From Halococcus qingdaonensis (lineage in GTDB: Archaea; Halobacteriota; Halobacteria; Halobacteriales; Halococcaceae), in contig NZ_CP101943.1 of NCBI RefSeq assembly GCF_024508235.1, forward strand, positions 310,001 to 374,000: a stretch of 64,000 bases of DNA, in the 5' to 3' direction. The translations under genes and the position numbers were made by a program. Positions 1 through 8,673 of this stretch are shown here, piece by piece; within the stretch, counting starts at the first letter, position 1; each line of letters starts with the position of its first letter. Under the pieces are notes generated by a model. The model saw only the letters and a list, made by a program, of their open reading frames with translations, did not search any database and was not told where the DNA came from.

Positions 1-153
1 TCGGCGATCCATATCCTCCACGGGCCGGGCGAAGCCTACGCCCATCTGGAACATCTCAGCGCCCACGATGTGACCGAGCCGACCGACGACGGCTACCGGC
101 TGCTCGACAGCGAGCCCGACCTCGACGAGCTGTTCCCTGCAGTCGCCGAGTGA
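1..153 (+). CDS. C-terminal end of an unidentified protein (partial)
   Basis: The window opens inside a reading frame that runs in frame 1 to a TGA at 151-153. The 50 visible residues are acidic, with His-rich stretches (HILHGPGEAYAHLEHL) and an Asp/Glu-rich tail ending in LDELFPAVAE. Composition fits a soluble haloarchaeal cytoplasmic protein. No motif identifies the family and no function is proposed. It is followed by an intergenic repeat and a tRNA on the other strand. Confidence 0.6.
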   Translation, partial: SAIHILHGPGEAYAHLEHLSAHDVTEPTDDGYRLLDSEPDLDELFPAVAE

Positions 154-192
154 CCTACGACGGCGGTGCGGTCGCAGTCGCGGCGGCTGCGG

Positions 193-399
193 TGCGGTCC
201 TGGTGGATGAAGGGCGAGCATCCCGATGGGATGCGAGGGCTTCTGCGGTGCTGTGGCGTGAGAGTATCCGCGCGAGTGGAACGAGCGCGGTTCACCGTGA
301 GCGAGGCCGGAGGCCGAGCGAGCGGGGAGTTTTTAGCGTAGCTTTTTGCAAGGAGTGGTGCGCGAGCCGTAGGCGAGCGCACCCGACGCAGTAAAAAGG
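193..399 (-). repeat. Intergenic modular repeat, copy 1 of 3
   Basis: Read on the minus strand, this element shares blocks with the elements at 2376-2660 and 58359-58650. It has a T-run, a hairpin, an A-run (CTTTTT / AAAAAG flanking a 7-bp stem 357-363/377-383), then CTAAAAACTCCC, then GAACCGCGCTCG, then CACAGCACCGC, GAAGCCCTCG, and finally CCTTCATCCACCAGGA. The stretches between these blocks differ in every copy and are mostly GC-rich hairpins. It lies between a gene end and tRNA-Arg. Whether it is transcribed is unknown. Confidence 0.75.
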
Positions 400-406
400 T
401 ACTATT

Positions 407-479
407 CGGGCGTGACGGGATTCGAACCCGCGGTCTAGAGGTTAGGAACCTCTCGCCCTATCCGCTAGGCCACACGCCC
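407..479 (-). tRNA. tRNA-Arg (anticodon CCT)
   Basis: A complete 73-nt cloverleaf can be folded on the minus strand. The acceptor stem is GGGCGTG/CACGCCC with discriminator G, the D stem is GCCT/GGGC, the anticodon stem is AGAGG/CCTCT, the variable loop is AGACC, and the T loop is TTCGAAT. The anticodon loop TTCCTAA has CCT at positions 34-36, so it reads AGG arginine codons. No CCA is encoded and no intron interrupts the anticodon loop. Confidence 0.97.
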
Positions 480-517
480 CGGCGAGGTCTGGGGCGGCGG
501 ATCGAAAAACCGTTGCG

Positions 518-850
518 TTATTGGTTACTTTCGACTTCGGTGTTGCGCTCTTCGACTTCGGGCGGGTTGTGATCGACGGTGTCGGTCTGTGTGTCGGTCG
601 CGTCGGCGTCGGTCGTGGTGGTCGTTTCACTAGCGCCCGAGCCGCCCTCGGCGTCGCCCTCCTGCATCTCGTCGAGTTCCTCCTCGATTTCCTGCCGTCC
701 CTTGTCGAACTCGCCGCGGGCCTGACCGAGCGCGCCAGCGAGCTGGGGAATCTTGTTCGCGCCGAACAGGAGGACGATGATCACGAGGATGATCAACACC
801 TCCGGTCCGCCGGGAATACCCGGGATCTGCAGCAGCGATAATCCCATCAT
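518..850 (-). CDS. tatA: Sec-independent translocase subunit TatA/TatE family
   Basis: This 110-residue protein has the TatA architecture: a short N-terminal segment, one membrane helix (about residues 17-31, LIILVIIVLLFGANKIP), a hinge, and an amphipathic helix (PQLAGALGQARGEFDKGRQEI). A long acidic Thr/Asp-rich cytoplasmic tail follows. FGxxKIP at the hinge is characteristic. TatA oligomerises to let folded twin-arginine proteins cross the membrane, the main export route in haloarchaea. At least three Tat substrates are encoded in this window. The second Met, three bases in, is an equally possible start. Confidence 0.95.
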   Translation of the reverse strand: MMGLSLLQIPGIPGGPEVLIILVIIVLLFGANKIPQLAGALGQARGEFDKGRQEIEEELDEMQEGDAEGGSGASETTTTTDADATDTQTDTVDHNPPEVEERNTEVESNQ

Positions 851-1014
851 TGTGGCTGTAGCTTACGAACTATCCATTATAGGCCTTTTGCTCACCGAAA
901 TGACCGCTGTGGGCGAGCAGGCATGCGTTCGCCGACCGCCCGACTGTCCGGCCGTCCGGTCTCCCCGAATCGGGCACAACAGTCTTGCGCGGGCGGCACC
1001 GACCGGTGGGTACG

Positions 1015-1494
1015 ATGCTCTCCGATGGCGACTCGGCACCGGCGTTCACCGCACCGCTCGCGAACGGCGATCTCGGCGAGACGTTCACGCTCTCGGAACG
1101 CCTCGACGACGCGCCGCTCGTGCTCGCCTTTTTCCCCGGCGCGTTTTCGAGCGTCTGCACCGGCGAGATGCGCACGTTTCAGGAACGTCTCGGCGACTTC
1201 GCAGACGCCGGCGCGCGGATCTACGGTATCAGCGTCGATTCGCCGTTCGCGCTCAATGCCTTCCGTGAGGAGAACGATCTGGAATACGATCTCATCAGCG
1301 ACGCGAACCACGAGATCGTCGACGCCTACGACGCGACGATGAGCTTCGACGAACTGGGCATCGACGAGGTCGCCCAGCGCGCGGTGTTCGTCGTCGACGG
1401 TGACGGCGAGATCACCTACGCGTGGCGCTCCGACGATCCCGGCGTCGAACCGGACTACGACGAAGTCGTGAGCGCAGCCCGCAACGCAGCCTGA
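1015..1494 (+). CDS. Peroxiredoxin (AhpC/TSA superfamily)
   Basis: This 159-residue thioredoxin-fold protein carries the peroxidatic motif FFPGAFSSVCTGEM near residue 40, in which the Cys attacks peroxides. An AVFVVDGDGEITYAW strand follows near residue 125, as in AhpE/BCP-type enzymes. Only one Cys is visible, so it is a 1-Cys type or relies on an external resolving thiol. The start at ATG 1015 puts the usual MLSxGDxAP N-terminus in place; the frame is open further upstream to 985 but without family similarity. It is likely monocistronic and cytoplasmic, removing H2O2 or organic peroxides. Confidence 0.92.
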   Translation: MLSDGDSAPAFTAPLANGDLGETFTLSERLDDAPLVLAFFPGAFSSVCTGEMRTFQERLGDFADAGARIYGISVDSPFALNAFREENDLEYDLISDANHEIVDAYDATMSFDELGIDEVAQRAVFVVDGDGEITYAWRSDDPGVEPDYDEVVSAARNAA

Positions 1495-1541
1495 ACTGAG
1501 CGAACCCAATCGGTTTTCCCGGCGGCCACCTAGTCCGTTCC

Positions 1542-2360
1542 ATGAGCGACACCGATAGCGTCCGCAAGGACCGAGTGTACGATCCCGATATCGAACACGC
1601 GTTTCCCGACGAACGACTCAACGAAGTGCTCGAAACGGTCGAGAACGACGCCGAGATTCAGGCCTATCTCGACGCCCAGAACGTGAACCCGGTCACGAGA
1701 AAGCGCTACAACGATCACGGGTCGAAACACATCTCGATCGTCCGCAACCGCGCGCTCTGTCTCTACGACCTACTGAAAGCCGGCGGCGTCACGTTCAACG
1801 GTGCGGGCGATCAGGGACTCGCCGAGGCCGACGAGTCGGTGATCATCGCGCTGGCTGCGACGCTACACGACATCGGCCACGTCGTCCACCGGACCGATCA
1901 CCCCTACTACTCGATCCCGCTCGCCGCCGACGTGCTCGACCGCCTCCTCCCCGAGTTCGGATGGTACGACGTCGAGGAACGCGTCCGACTCAAAGGTGAG
2001 GTGCTCCACGCGATCCTCTGTCATCATACCGCCGAGATGCCGCTCACGCTCGAAGCCGGCGTCGTCAGAATCTCCGACGCTCTCGACATGGAACACGGTC
2101 GCTCGCGCCGCCCGTACGAACAGGGCGGGCGCGGAATCAACACCGTCTCCAGTCAGGCCATCCGCGAGCTAAGCCTCAGAGCGGGTGACGACGTCCCCGT
2201 CGTCGTCGAGATCGAGATGACCGACGCCGCCGGCATCTATCAGGTCGACAGCCTGCTCATGGCGAAACTCACTGATTCAGGGCTCGAAGACGACGTCCGC
2301 ATCGTCGCCGTCACGACCCGCGAGCCCGACAAACAGCTCGTCGAACGCGTCGAACTCTAA
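1542..2360 (+). CDS. HD-domain phosphohydrolase
   Basis: This 272-residue metal-dependent phosphohydrolase of the HD superfamily has the first metal ligand in NDHGSKHISIVRNRA, the signature HD in LAATLHDIGHVVH, and downstream His residues in LHAILCHHT. SDALDMEHGRSRRPYE supplies a later Asp. The C-terminal third looks like a separate small alpha/beta domain (VPVVVEIEMTDAAGIYQVD). The family includes nucleotidases and cyclic-nucleotide hydrolases; the substrate here cannot be read from sequence. It starts 47 bp after the peroxiredoxin. Confidence 0.85.
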   Translation: MSDTDSVRKDRVYDPDIEHAFPDERLNEVLETVENDAEIQAYLDAQNVNPVTRKRYNDHGSKHISIVRNRALCLYDLLKAGGVTFNGAGDQGLAEADESVIIALAATLHDIGHVVHRTDHPYYSIPLAADVLDRLLPEFGWYDVEERVRLKGEVLHAILCHHTAEMPLTLEAGVVRISDALDMEHGRSRRPYEQGGRGINTVSSQAIRELSLRAGDDVPVVVEIEMTDAAGIYQVDSLLMAKLTDSGLEDDVRIVAVTTREPDKQLVERVEL

Positions 2361-2375
2361 AACCCGCACTTCCAC

Positions 2376-2660
2376 TTTTTTAGACGGGGGCATCGCGCGC
2401 CTACGGCGTCTGCTCGCGGGCCGTAGGCCCGCTCGCACGGACCGAGGCGGCGGAGCCGCCTCGCGGCGCTCAACCCCCGTCCAAAAACCTGGACTAAAAA
2501 CTCCCGCTTGTTCGCTCCGCTCACTCGCGGCGAACCGCGCTCGCTACGCTCGCGCGGACACTTCCCACCACAGCACCGCAACCGCCGAAGCCCTCGGGGC
2601 GCGCTCACTCCGCTCGCTCGCCCCCTCGCCCTTCATCCACCAGGACCGCACCACAACCGC
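2376..2660 (+). repeat. Intergenic modular repeat, copy 2 of 3, with a cloverleaf-like head
   Basis: This is most of the 464-bp gene-free gap after the HD gene. A head region is closed by an 8-bp stem (2383-2390/2474-2481). It contains three hairpins: 2398-2408 (4 bp, loop TAC), 2416-2432 (7 bp, loop GTA) and 2444-2462 (8 bp, loop GGA). The shared body follows: AAAAACCTGGACTAAAAACT, GAACCGCGCTCG, CACAGCACCGC, GAAGCCCTCG and CCTTCATCCACCAGGA. The remaining gap (2661-2824) holds a CCGCA-rich tract and the promoter region of the next gene. I see no credible coding frame. Confidence 0.75.
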
Positions 2661-2824
2661 TCCGCCACCGTAGCCGCACCGCAACCGCATCGCAGCCGCA
2701 GGCCACAAATCACCCACAGTGGCCGTCAGCGGCGGCTTTCCGTGTGTTTTATTTGCATGACAAAACTGTCCGCAGAGGGTTCGAACGGATGGCTTTTTGA
2801 AGCTTCACGGCGACCGTTCTAGCA

Positions 2825-4117
2825 GTGTCGGAAGCAGCCGGAGGCTCGCTGGGCCTCTTCAAAAACCGTGAGTTCGTCGCCCTCGCCAGCACCGCCTTCG
2901 CCCGCTCGCAGGCGTTCTCGACCATCCTGATCGCACTCGGACTGTACGCCGATATCTTCGGCACCACCGGGACCGTCGAGGGCCTGTTCGGCACGGCCTT
3001 CGCGCTCGCCCAGTTGCTCATCGTCCTGCCGCTCGGTCGCGCCGTCGACACGCACAACGCCAAGCGCTTTCTCGTCGTTGGGTTGGGAATCAACGTCCTC
3101 GCCTTCGTCGGGTTCGCGCTCGTCGGCAGCGCTACCGACGTCATCCTCGTCCGCATTCTCCAGGGGGCCGGCGCGAGCGTGCTCTGGATTACGGGCTCGG
3201 CGGTCGTCGGCGAACTCAGCCCCGGCGACGAGCGCGGGCGCTGGCTTGGCACCTACAACCAGGTGACGGCGTTTTCAAGCCTCGCGGGCGACCTCGTCGG
3301 CGGCTTCCTCCTCTTCGCCTACGGCTTCACGCTCACCTACGCGGTGCTCTCGCTGGTGACGATCCTGGCGACGCTCGCCGTGCTCGCCTTCCTCCGTGAC
3401 AATCCCGGTGGGACGACCGATCCCGAGGAAGCGACGGGCATCGAGACGCTGCGCACACTCTTGGACCGGGCGGCGGTGCGCGCGCTCGTCGTCTTCCGCC
3501 TCGGCTTCGGCTTCGGGAAGATGGCCGTCATCATCTTCCTCCCGATCTACGCCCACACCGAGTTCGGCATGAACCCGCTGATGGTCGGCGGTATCCTCGC
3601 CGGCGGGAAGCTCACGAAATCACTCCTCCAAGGGGTGGTCGGCAGCTACACCGACCGGGTGGGTCACAAACACCAGTTCGTCATCGCGGGCGCGCTCACC
3701 TACGCGCTCGGGACGGCGATGGTCCCCTTCGCCGATAGCGCCGCCGGATTCCTCCCGGCAGTCTCGCTGTCGGCGTTTGGCGGATCGGTGACGCTCCAGC
3801 CCGCCTTCTTCGTCCTCTTCGCGGCCTACGCGGTCATCGGCGTCGCCGACAGCCTCCGCCTGCCCGCGAGCATGGCGCTATTCGTCGAGGAGGGCGAGCG
3901 CTTCGACGCCGTCGCCGCGAGTCTCTCGCTGCGCTCGGTCGTCTGGAAGGTCGGCGAGGTGGTCGGCCCGCTCACCGTCGGCGCGCTCTGGGACGCCGCC
4001 TCGGTGTTCACCGCCTTCTTCACCGCCGCGGGCTTCATCGTGCTCTCGACGGGCGTGTTCGTCCTGCTCTACCGGACCGAACCCGCACCGAGCGCGACGC
4101 CGACGCCGGGCGACTGA
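2825..4117 (+). CDS. Major facilitator superfamily transporter
   Basis: This 430-residue polytopic membrane protein has two halves of about six hydrophobic helices each and a charged central loop (about residues 190-215, DNPGGTTDPEEATGIE). The loop after helix 2 has the MFS motif A-like sequence PLGRAVDTHNAKRFLVVG. GVVGSYTDRVGHKHQF in the second half is the equivalent loop. This is the layout of a 12-helix secondary transporter, often an exporter. Substrate is not inferable. The start is GTG at 2825. Confidence 0.88.
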   Translation: MSEAAGGSLGLFKNREFVALASTAFARSQAFSTILIALGLYADIFGTTGTVEGLFGTAFALAQLLIVLPLGRAVDTHNAKRFLVVGLGINVLAFVGFALVGSATDVILVRILQGAGASVLWITGSAVVGELSPGDERGRWLGTYNQVTAFSSLAGDLVGGFLLFAYGFTLTYAVLSLVTILATLAVLAFLRDNPGGTTDPEEATGIETLRTLLDRAAVRALVVFRLGFGFGKMAVIIFLPIYAHTEFGMNPLMVGGILAGGKLTKSLLQGVVGSYTDRVGHKHQFVIAGALTYALGTAMVPFADSAAGFLPAVSLSAFGGSVTLQPAFFVLFAAYAVIGVADSLRLPASMALFVEEGERFDAVAASLSLRSVVWKVGEVVGPLTVGALWDAASVFTAFFTAAGFIVLSTGVFVLLYRTEPAPSATPTPGD

Positions 4118-4135
4118 CTAAAAAACCGTCCTCCG

Positions 4136-5278
4136 TTAGAGCAGGTCCGCGTCGGCGAGCCGATCGACCGCCTCGCGGATCCGCTCCTGGCTGTTCGCGT
4201 AGGAGATCCGTGCGTAGCCCGGCGTGCCGAACGCGCTCCCGGGGACCGTCGCGACGTGGGCGTCCTCAATGGCGTTCTCACACCACTCCTGATCGTCCTC
4301 GGCCACCGGCACCATCATGTAGAAGGCTCCCCCGGGTTTCGAGACCTCAATGCCGTGGTCGGCCAACAGGTCGGCCAGCAGATCACGCCGTTCCTCGAAG
4401 GCCTCGGTCATCTCGACGACCGTTTCGTCGGTGTTTTCGAGCGCCTCGATGCCGGCGTGCTGGACGAAGTTCGTCGCCGAGGAGACCGAGTGCGACTGGA
4501 GCTTGCTGCTCTGGTCGACCATCTCCTGGGGCGCGGCGAGATAGCCGAGCCGCCAGCCGGTCATCGAGTAGGCCTTCGAGAAGCCGTTGATCGTGACCGT
4601 GCGATCGCCCATCCCGTCCAGGGTGCCCAAACTCGTCGGCTCGACGCCGTAGGTGATCTCCTTGTAGATCTCGTCGGAGATCACGGTGATGTCGTGTTCG
4701 ACCGCGAGATCGCGGACGCCTTCGAGTGCCGCGTCCGAGTAGACGGCACCGGTGGGGTTCGACGGCGAGTTCACCACCAGGAGCTCCGTCTCGTCCGAAA
4801 CGCTCTCGGCGAGTTCGTCGAGTGCGGGTTCGAGCTGGAAGTCGTGGGTCGCGAGGTCCACACGGGAAAGCGAGCCGCCGGCGAGTTTCGCCATCGCCTC
4901 GTAGGAGACCCACGCGGGATCGAGCAGGCAGACCTCGTCGCCGTCCTCGATCAGCGTCTGGAACGTCTCGTAGAGGGCCTGCTTGCCGCCCGGCGTGACG
5001 ATGATTTCCTCGGACGAGTAGTCGAGCCCGTCGTCGTCGAGCTTCGCGGCGATCGCCTCCCGGAGCTCGACGATGCCGTTGGAGGCGGTGTAGCCCGTGT
5101 GGCCGGCGTCCATCGCGTCCTTCGCGGCTTCGATGATGTTCTCGGGCGTGGGGAAGTCGGGTTCGCCGACGCTCAGATCGACTACGTCCGCGCCCTCGGC
5201 TTCGAGCTCACCAGCGAGCGTGCTGATCGCGAGCGTCGCGCTCGGCTCGACGCGCTCGACTCGGTCTGTAAACTTCAT
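4136..5278 (-). CDS. PLP-dependent aminotransferase, class I (aspartate aminotransferase-like)
   Basis: This 380-residue fold-type I aminotransferase has DLSVGEPDFPTP near the N-terminus, VNSPSNPTGAVYS in the middle (Asn contacts the cofactor), and the Schiff-base lysine in TINGFSKAYSMTGWRLGYL. A C-terminal RISYANS supplies the carboxylate-binding arginine. This pattern fits class I gamma aspartate aminotransferases, common in haloarchaea. Its ATG overlaps the ribH stop by four bases, so the two are translationally coupled, though no pathway link is obvious. Confidence 0.93.
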   Translation of the reverse strand: MKFTDRVERVEPSATLAISTLAGELEAEGADVVDLSVGEPDFPTPENIIEAAKDAMDAGHTGYTASNGIVELREAIAAKLDDDGLDYSSEEIIVTPGGKQALYETFQTLIEDGDEVCLLDPAWVSYEAMAKLAGGSLSRVDLATHDFQLEPALDELAESVSDETELLVVNSPSNPTGAVYSDAALEGVRDLAVEHDITVISDEIYKEITYGVEPTSLGTLDGMGDRTVTINGFSKAYSMTGWRLGYLAAPQEMVDQSSKLQSHSVSSATNFVQHAGIEALENTDETVVEMTEAFEERRDLLADLLADHGIEVSKPGGAFYMMVPVAEDDQEWCENAIEDAHVATVPGSAFGTPGYARISYANSQERIREAVDRLADADLL

Positions 5279-5679
5279 GCGAGCGCCTCCAGCTGGTCGA
5301 GTGCGCTCTCGACGGCACGCGCACCGTAGTCGACGCGCTCGCGTGCTTCGGCACCGCTCATTCCGGGTCCGAGAACGCCGAAGGCCACGGGTTTGTCGCG
5401 GTCAAGGCTCACGTCGGTCAGCCCCTGTGCGGCCGCGCCAGCGATTACCTGATCGTGGTCCGTATCTCCAGAAACGATCGCGCCGAGGGCCGCAACGGCG
5501 TCGATGCCGTCCCGGCGCGCGAGGCGATCGGCCGCCAGCGGCGTGTCGTACGCGCCGGGCACCGGGATGGTCTCGGCGATCTCCGCGCCGTGCTCGGCGG
5601 CGGCGTCGCGTGCGTGCTGCTCCATTTCGGCCGCCAGTTCCCCGTAGAACTGCGCGACCACCAATCCCAAACTGGGCAT
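5275..5679 (-). CDS. ribH: 6,7-dimethyl-8-ribityllumazine synthase
   Basis: This 134-residue enzyme of riboflavin synthesis condenses 5-amino-6-ribitylaminouracil with dihydroxybutanone phosphate. The family signatures are IPVPGAYDTPLAA, AALGAIVSGDTDHDQ, where the alcohol-binding and catalytic His lie, and PVAFGVLGPG. The start at ATG 5679 matches the short N-terminus of the family (MPSLGLVVAQFYGEL); an upstream ATG at 5700 would add seven residues with no family support. It is the upstream gene of a two-gene unit with the aminotransferase. Confidence 0.93.
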   Translation of the reverse strand: MPSLGLVVAQFYGELAAEMEQHARDAAAEHGAEIAETIPVPGAYDTPLAADRLARRDGIDAVAALGAIVSGDTDHDQVIAGAAAQGLTDVSLDRDKPVAFGVLGPGMSGAEARERVDYGARAVESALDQLEALA

Positions 5680-5766
5680 ACGTGCGGATGCAGAGCGCAC
5701 GTCAAAGGCCTACCGCTCCGCGAGCACAAACGAAACGCTCCTAACCGCCCCGACACCCTCACCCGT

Positions 5767-7485
5767 ATGGCATCGACCGACGGCAGTGCCGGGCGCGGCC
5801 GCCGCGTCACGCTCGCCGTCGTCGCCATCGCGCTGTTCGCACTCGTCGCCCGCATCCTCCTGCTCGGCGATCGCATCGCCCACTGGGACGAGGCACGCGT
5901 CGCCTACTGGATCCTGGATTACGCCAACACTGGGGCTTTCGAATACCAACCGATCATCCACGGGCCATTTCTTCAGCAGGTCAATCGGGTCGTCTTCGAA
6001 CTGTTCGGCGCGAACGACTTCACGATGCGGCTGGTGGTCGCGCTGCTCGGGGCGGCGCTGCCGCTCGCGGCGCTGCTCTTCCGAAAGCGACTCTCCGATG
6101 TCGAGACGGTTGCATTCGCCCTGTTTCTCGCCGTCGATCCCATCTTGCTCTACTACTCGCGGTTCATGCGCAGCGACCTGCCGTTGGCGGCGTTCATGCT
6201 GTTCGCGCTCGGCTTTTTCGTTCGTGCGCTCGACAGTCGCCGCCCCCGGTACGTCCACGCGGGCATCGTCGCGCTCGCGCTCGCTTTTACGACGAAGGAA
6301 AACGTCCTCGTCTACCTCGTGACGTGGCTTGGCGCGCTCGCCCTGCTCGTCGACCGTCGACTACTCCTCGATCGCCGACCGCTCGCCGACCGCGATCTCT
6401 CGTTCGACCGCGAAGCCACGCGTGAGCGCATCGAGGCATTCGGCTCGACTCTGCGCATGTGGGTCCCCCACCTGCTCCTCGCCGTCGTCGAATTCCTCGT
6501 CATCGTCGTGTGCTTCTACGCACCACGGACGAACGGCGAGACGCCGGGATTCGACACGCTCCTTTCCGATCCGACGGCACTACCGGCAGTGATCGGCGAG
6601 GCGACGCTCGGCTCGTGGAACGCCTTCGTCTCCCAGTGGATCAACGGCGATAGCCAGAGCCACGCCTACCTGCCCTATCTCGGCGATCTCGTCGAGACGC
6701 TCGTCGTTGGATCGGGCGCGCTCGTCGTGCTCGCGGTCATCGGCTTCCTCACCGACCGTTACTCCGGCGAGCGCCCGCGCGATCTCGTCGCGTTCGCCTT
6801 CTACTCCGGGTTCGTGAGCGTTCTCGGCTATCCCATCATCACCGATATCATGGCTCCGTGGGCGACCGTCCACGCCGTCGTCTTCCTCATGCTACCGGCG
6901 GCGGTCGGCACGGGTGTGCTCTACACACGGGGGAAAGCGGCGCTCGCCAACGACGACCGTCCCGGAGTCGCCGCAGCGCTCGTCATCGCCCTGCTCGTCG
7001 TCGGCCAAGTCGGCTACGTCGGGATCGGGAACGTCTATCTCGACGACCAGTCGGAATCGAACGCGCTCGTCCAGTACGCCCAGCCCGCCGACGACCTCCG
7101 CCCGACGATCGAGGAGATGGTCGCCCTGAGCGCGAACAATCGAGGACCGGACGTGTTGCTCTACGGCGATCACCTCGTCGCCGATTCGCCTGGAAGCCGG
7201 GAACCGAAATGCTCCGACTGGTTCAACATCCTCCCGTTACCCTGGTATATCGAAGCACACAATATGAACGTCTCGTGTGCGACGGAGCCATCGGGCTTCG
7301 AGCAGCGCGTGAACGAAAGCAGTCCACCGGTCGTGATCGGGCTGACTACCGACAGCGAGTTCCTCGCGGCCAATCTGGAGGGCTACGACGAGCGGGCGTA
7401 CGTGCTCCGGACCCAGGACACGGCGAAGACCAACACGACGTTTTTCGTCGACGAGAGCCGGCTGCCGAGGAACGCGACCCAGTAA
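5767..7485 (+). CDS. Agl23-like (TIGR03663) polytopic membrane protein
   Basis: This 572-residue membrane protein has about 11-12 hydrophobic helices. Its first lumenal loop carries HWDEARVAYWILDYANTG, including the Asp-Glu pair typical of GT-C glycosyltransferases of the PMT/ArnT type. GTIGxxRL-style loops and a soluble C-terminal domain (LVADSPGSREPKCSDWFN) follow. It matches my recollection of the haloarchaeal family named flippase activity-associated Agl23, which takes part in surface glycoprotein N-glycosylation. No other glycosylation genes are nearby. The ATG at 5767 begins the hydrophobic N-terminus; the open frame upstream overlaps ribH antisense. Confidence 0.85.
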   Translation: MASTDGSAGRGRRVTLAVVAIALFALVARILLLGDRIAHWDEARVAYWILDYANTGAFEYQPIIHGPFLQQVNRVVFELFGANDFTMRLVVALLGAALPLAALLFRKRLSDVETVAFALFLAVDPILLYYSRFMRSDLPLAAFMLFALGFFVRALDSRRPRYVHAGIVALALAFTTKENVLVYLVTWLGALALLVDRRLLLDRRPLADRDLSFDREATRERIEAFGSTLRMWVPHLLLAVVEFLVIVVCFYAPRTNGETPGFDTLLSDPTALPAVIGEATLGSWNAFVSQWINGDSQSHAYLPYLGDLVETLVVGSGALVVLAVIGFLTDRYSGERPRDLVAFAFYSGFVSVLGYPIITDIMAPWATVHAVVFLMLPAAVGTGVLYTRGKAALANDDRPGVAAALVIALLVVGQVGYVGIGNVYLDDQSESNALVQYAQPADDLRPTIEEMVALSANNRGPDVLLYGDHLVADSPGSREPKCSDWFNILPLPWYIEAHNMNVSCATEPSGFEQRVNESSPPVVIGLTTDSEFLAANLEGYDERAYVLRTQDTAKTNTTFFVDESRLPRNATQ

Positions 7486-7521
7486 ACAACGCTTAAGCGC
7501 GCGAGTCGGAAACCGCCGGAT

Positions 7522-8673
7522 ATGCAACTCACCACAGACGGACCGGTCGTGGGAGTGGTCGGTGGCGGCCAGCTCGGGCGGATGCTCGGCGAGGCCGCTG
7601 CACCCATCGGCGTCGACGTCGTCGCGAGCGATCCGACGCCGGAGCCGCCGGCCGCACCGGTCGTGACCGACACGCTGCACGGCGATTTCGACGACCCCGA
7701 CACGATCGATGCCCTCGCTGCACGCGCGGACGTGTTGACCTACGAGATCGAACTCGCCGATCCCGACGCGCTCGAACGCGCGAGCGAGGCCCACGACGTC
7801 CCCGTGCATCCCGCCCCCGATACGCTCCGGATGATCCAGGACAAACTCGTCCAGAAGCGCCATCTCCGCGAGGCCGGGATCCCGGTGCCCGAGTTCCGCG
7901 CCGTCGACGACACGGCCGAACTCAGGAAGGCGCTCCAGGAACTCGGCTATCCGGCGATGCTCAAAGCACGGGAGGGCGGCTACGACGGCCGCGGCAACGT
8001 TCCGATCGAATCGCCGGGCGGTGTCGAGGCAGCCTTCGAGCAGATCGAGGGAAAGGCGATGATCGAGGCGTTCGTCCCCTTCGAGCGCGAACTCTCGGTC
8101 ATCGGCGTTCGCGGCGACGACGAACGGCGGGTGTTCACGCCCGGCGAGAACGTCCACGAGGAGGAGATCCTGCGCGAGACGGTCGTGCCGGCGCGCGTGC
8201 CCGAGGACGTCCGGGAGCGCGCCAAGAGCGTCGCCCGCGAGGTGCTCGATCTGCTCTCCGGGCGCGGCGTCTTCGGCATCGAGCTGTTCGAGACCGACGG
8301 CGAGATCTCTGTCAACGAGATCGCACCCCGTCCCCACAACTCGGGCCACTGGACGATCGAAGGCGCGCGGACCTCGCAGTTCGAACAGCACATCCGCGCC
8401 GTGCTCGGCTGGCCGCTCGGCGCGACCGACCGGCGCGGCCGGACGGTGACGAAGAACCTGCTCGGTGACGTCGCGGAGCCGCGACCCGCCGCCCTCGACG
8501 GCGTCGATGCGATCCTCTCGTCGCCGACGGCGAACCTCCACTGGTACGGCAAGCGCGAGGCGCGCCCGCTCCGGAAGATGGGCCACGTCACGCTCACCGA
8601 CGCCCGTACCGAGCCCGACGAACTGCTCGCGGACGCCCGCGAACTGCGTAACCACTGGAGCTTCGACTCATGA
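7522..8673 (+). CDS. purK: 5-(carboxyamino)imidazole ribonucleotide synthase
   Basis: This 383-residue ATP-grasp enzyme carries out ATP- and bicarbonate-dependent carboxylation of AIR to N5-CAIR in purine synthesis. It begins with the family signature VGVVGGGQLGRML. The ATP-grasp elements include MLKAREGGYDGRGN, and the metal-binding NEIAPRPHNSGHWTIE follows near residue 273. The stop overlaps the purE start by four bases, so the two catalytic steps are coupled. It lies 36 bp after the Agl23-like gene but has its own likely promoter context. Confidence 0.95.
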   Translation: MQLTTDGPVVGVVGGGQLGRMLGEAAAPIGVDVVASDPTPEPPAAPVVTDTLHGDFDDPDTIDALAARADVLTYEIELADPDALERASEAHDVPVHPAPDTLRMIQDKLVQKRHLREAGIPVPEFRAVDDTAELRKALQELGYPAMLKAREGGYDGRGNVPIESPGGVEAAFEQIEGKAMIEAFVPFERELSVIGVRGDDERRVFTPGENVHEEEILRETVVPARVPEDVRERAKSVAREVLDLLSGRGVFGIELFETDGEISVNEIAPRPHNSGHWTIEGARTSQFEQHIRAVLGWPLGATDRRGRTVTKNLLGDVAEPRPAALDGVDAILSSPTANLHWYGKREARPLRKMGHVTLTDARTEPDELLADARELRNHWSFDS

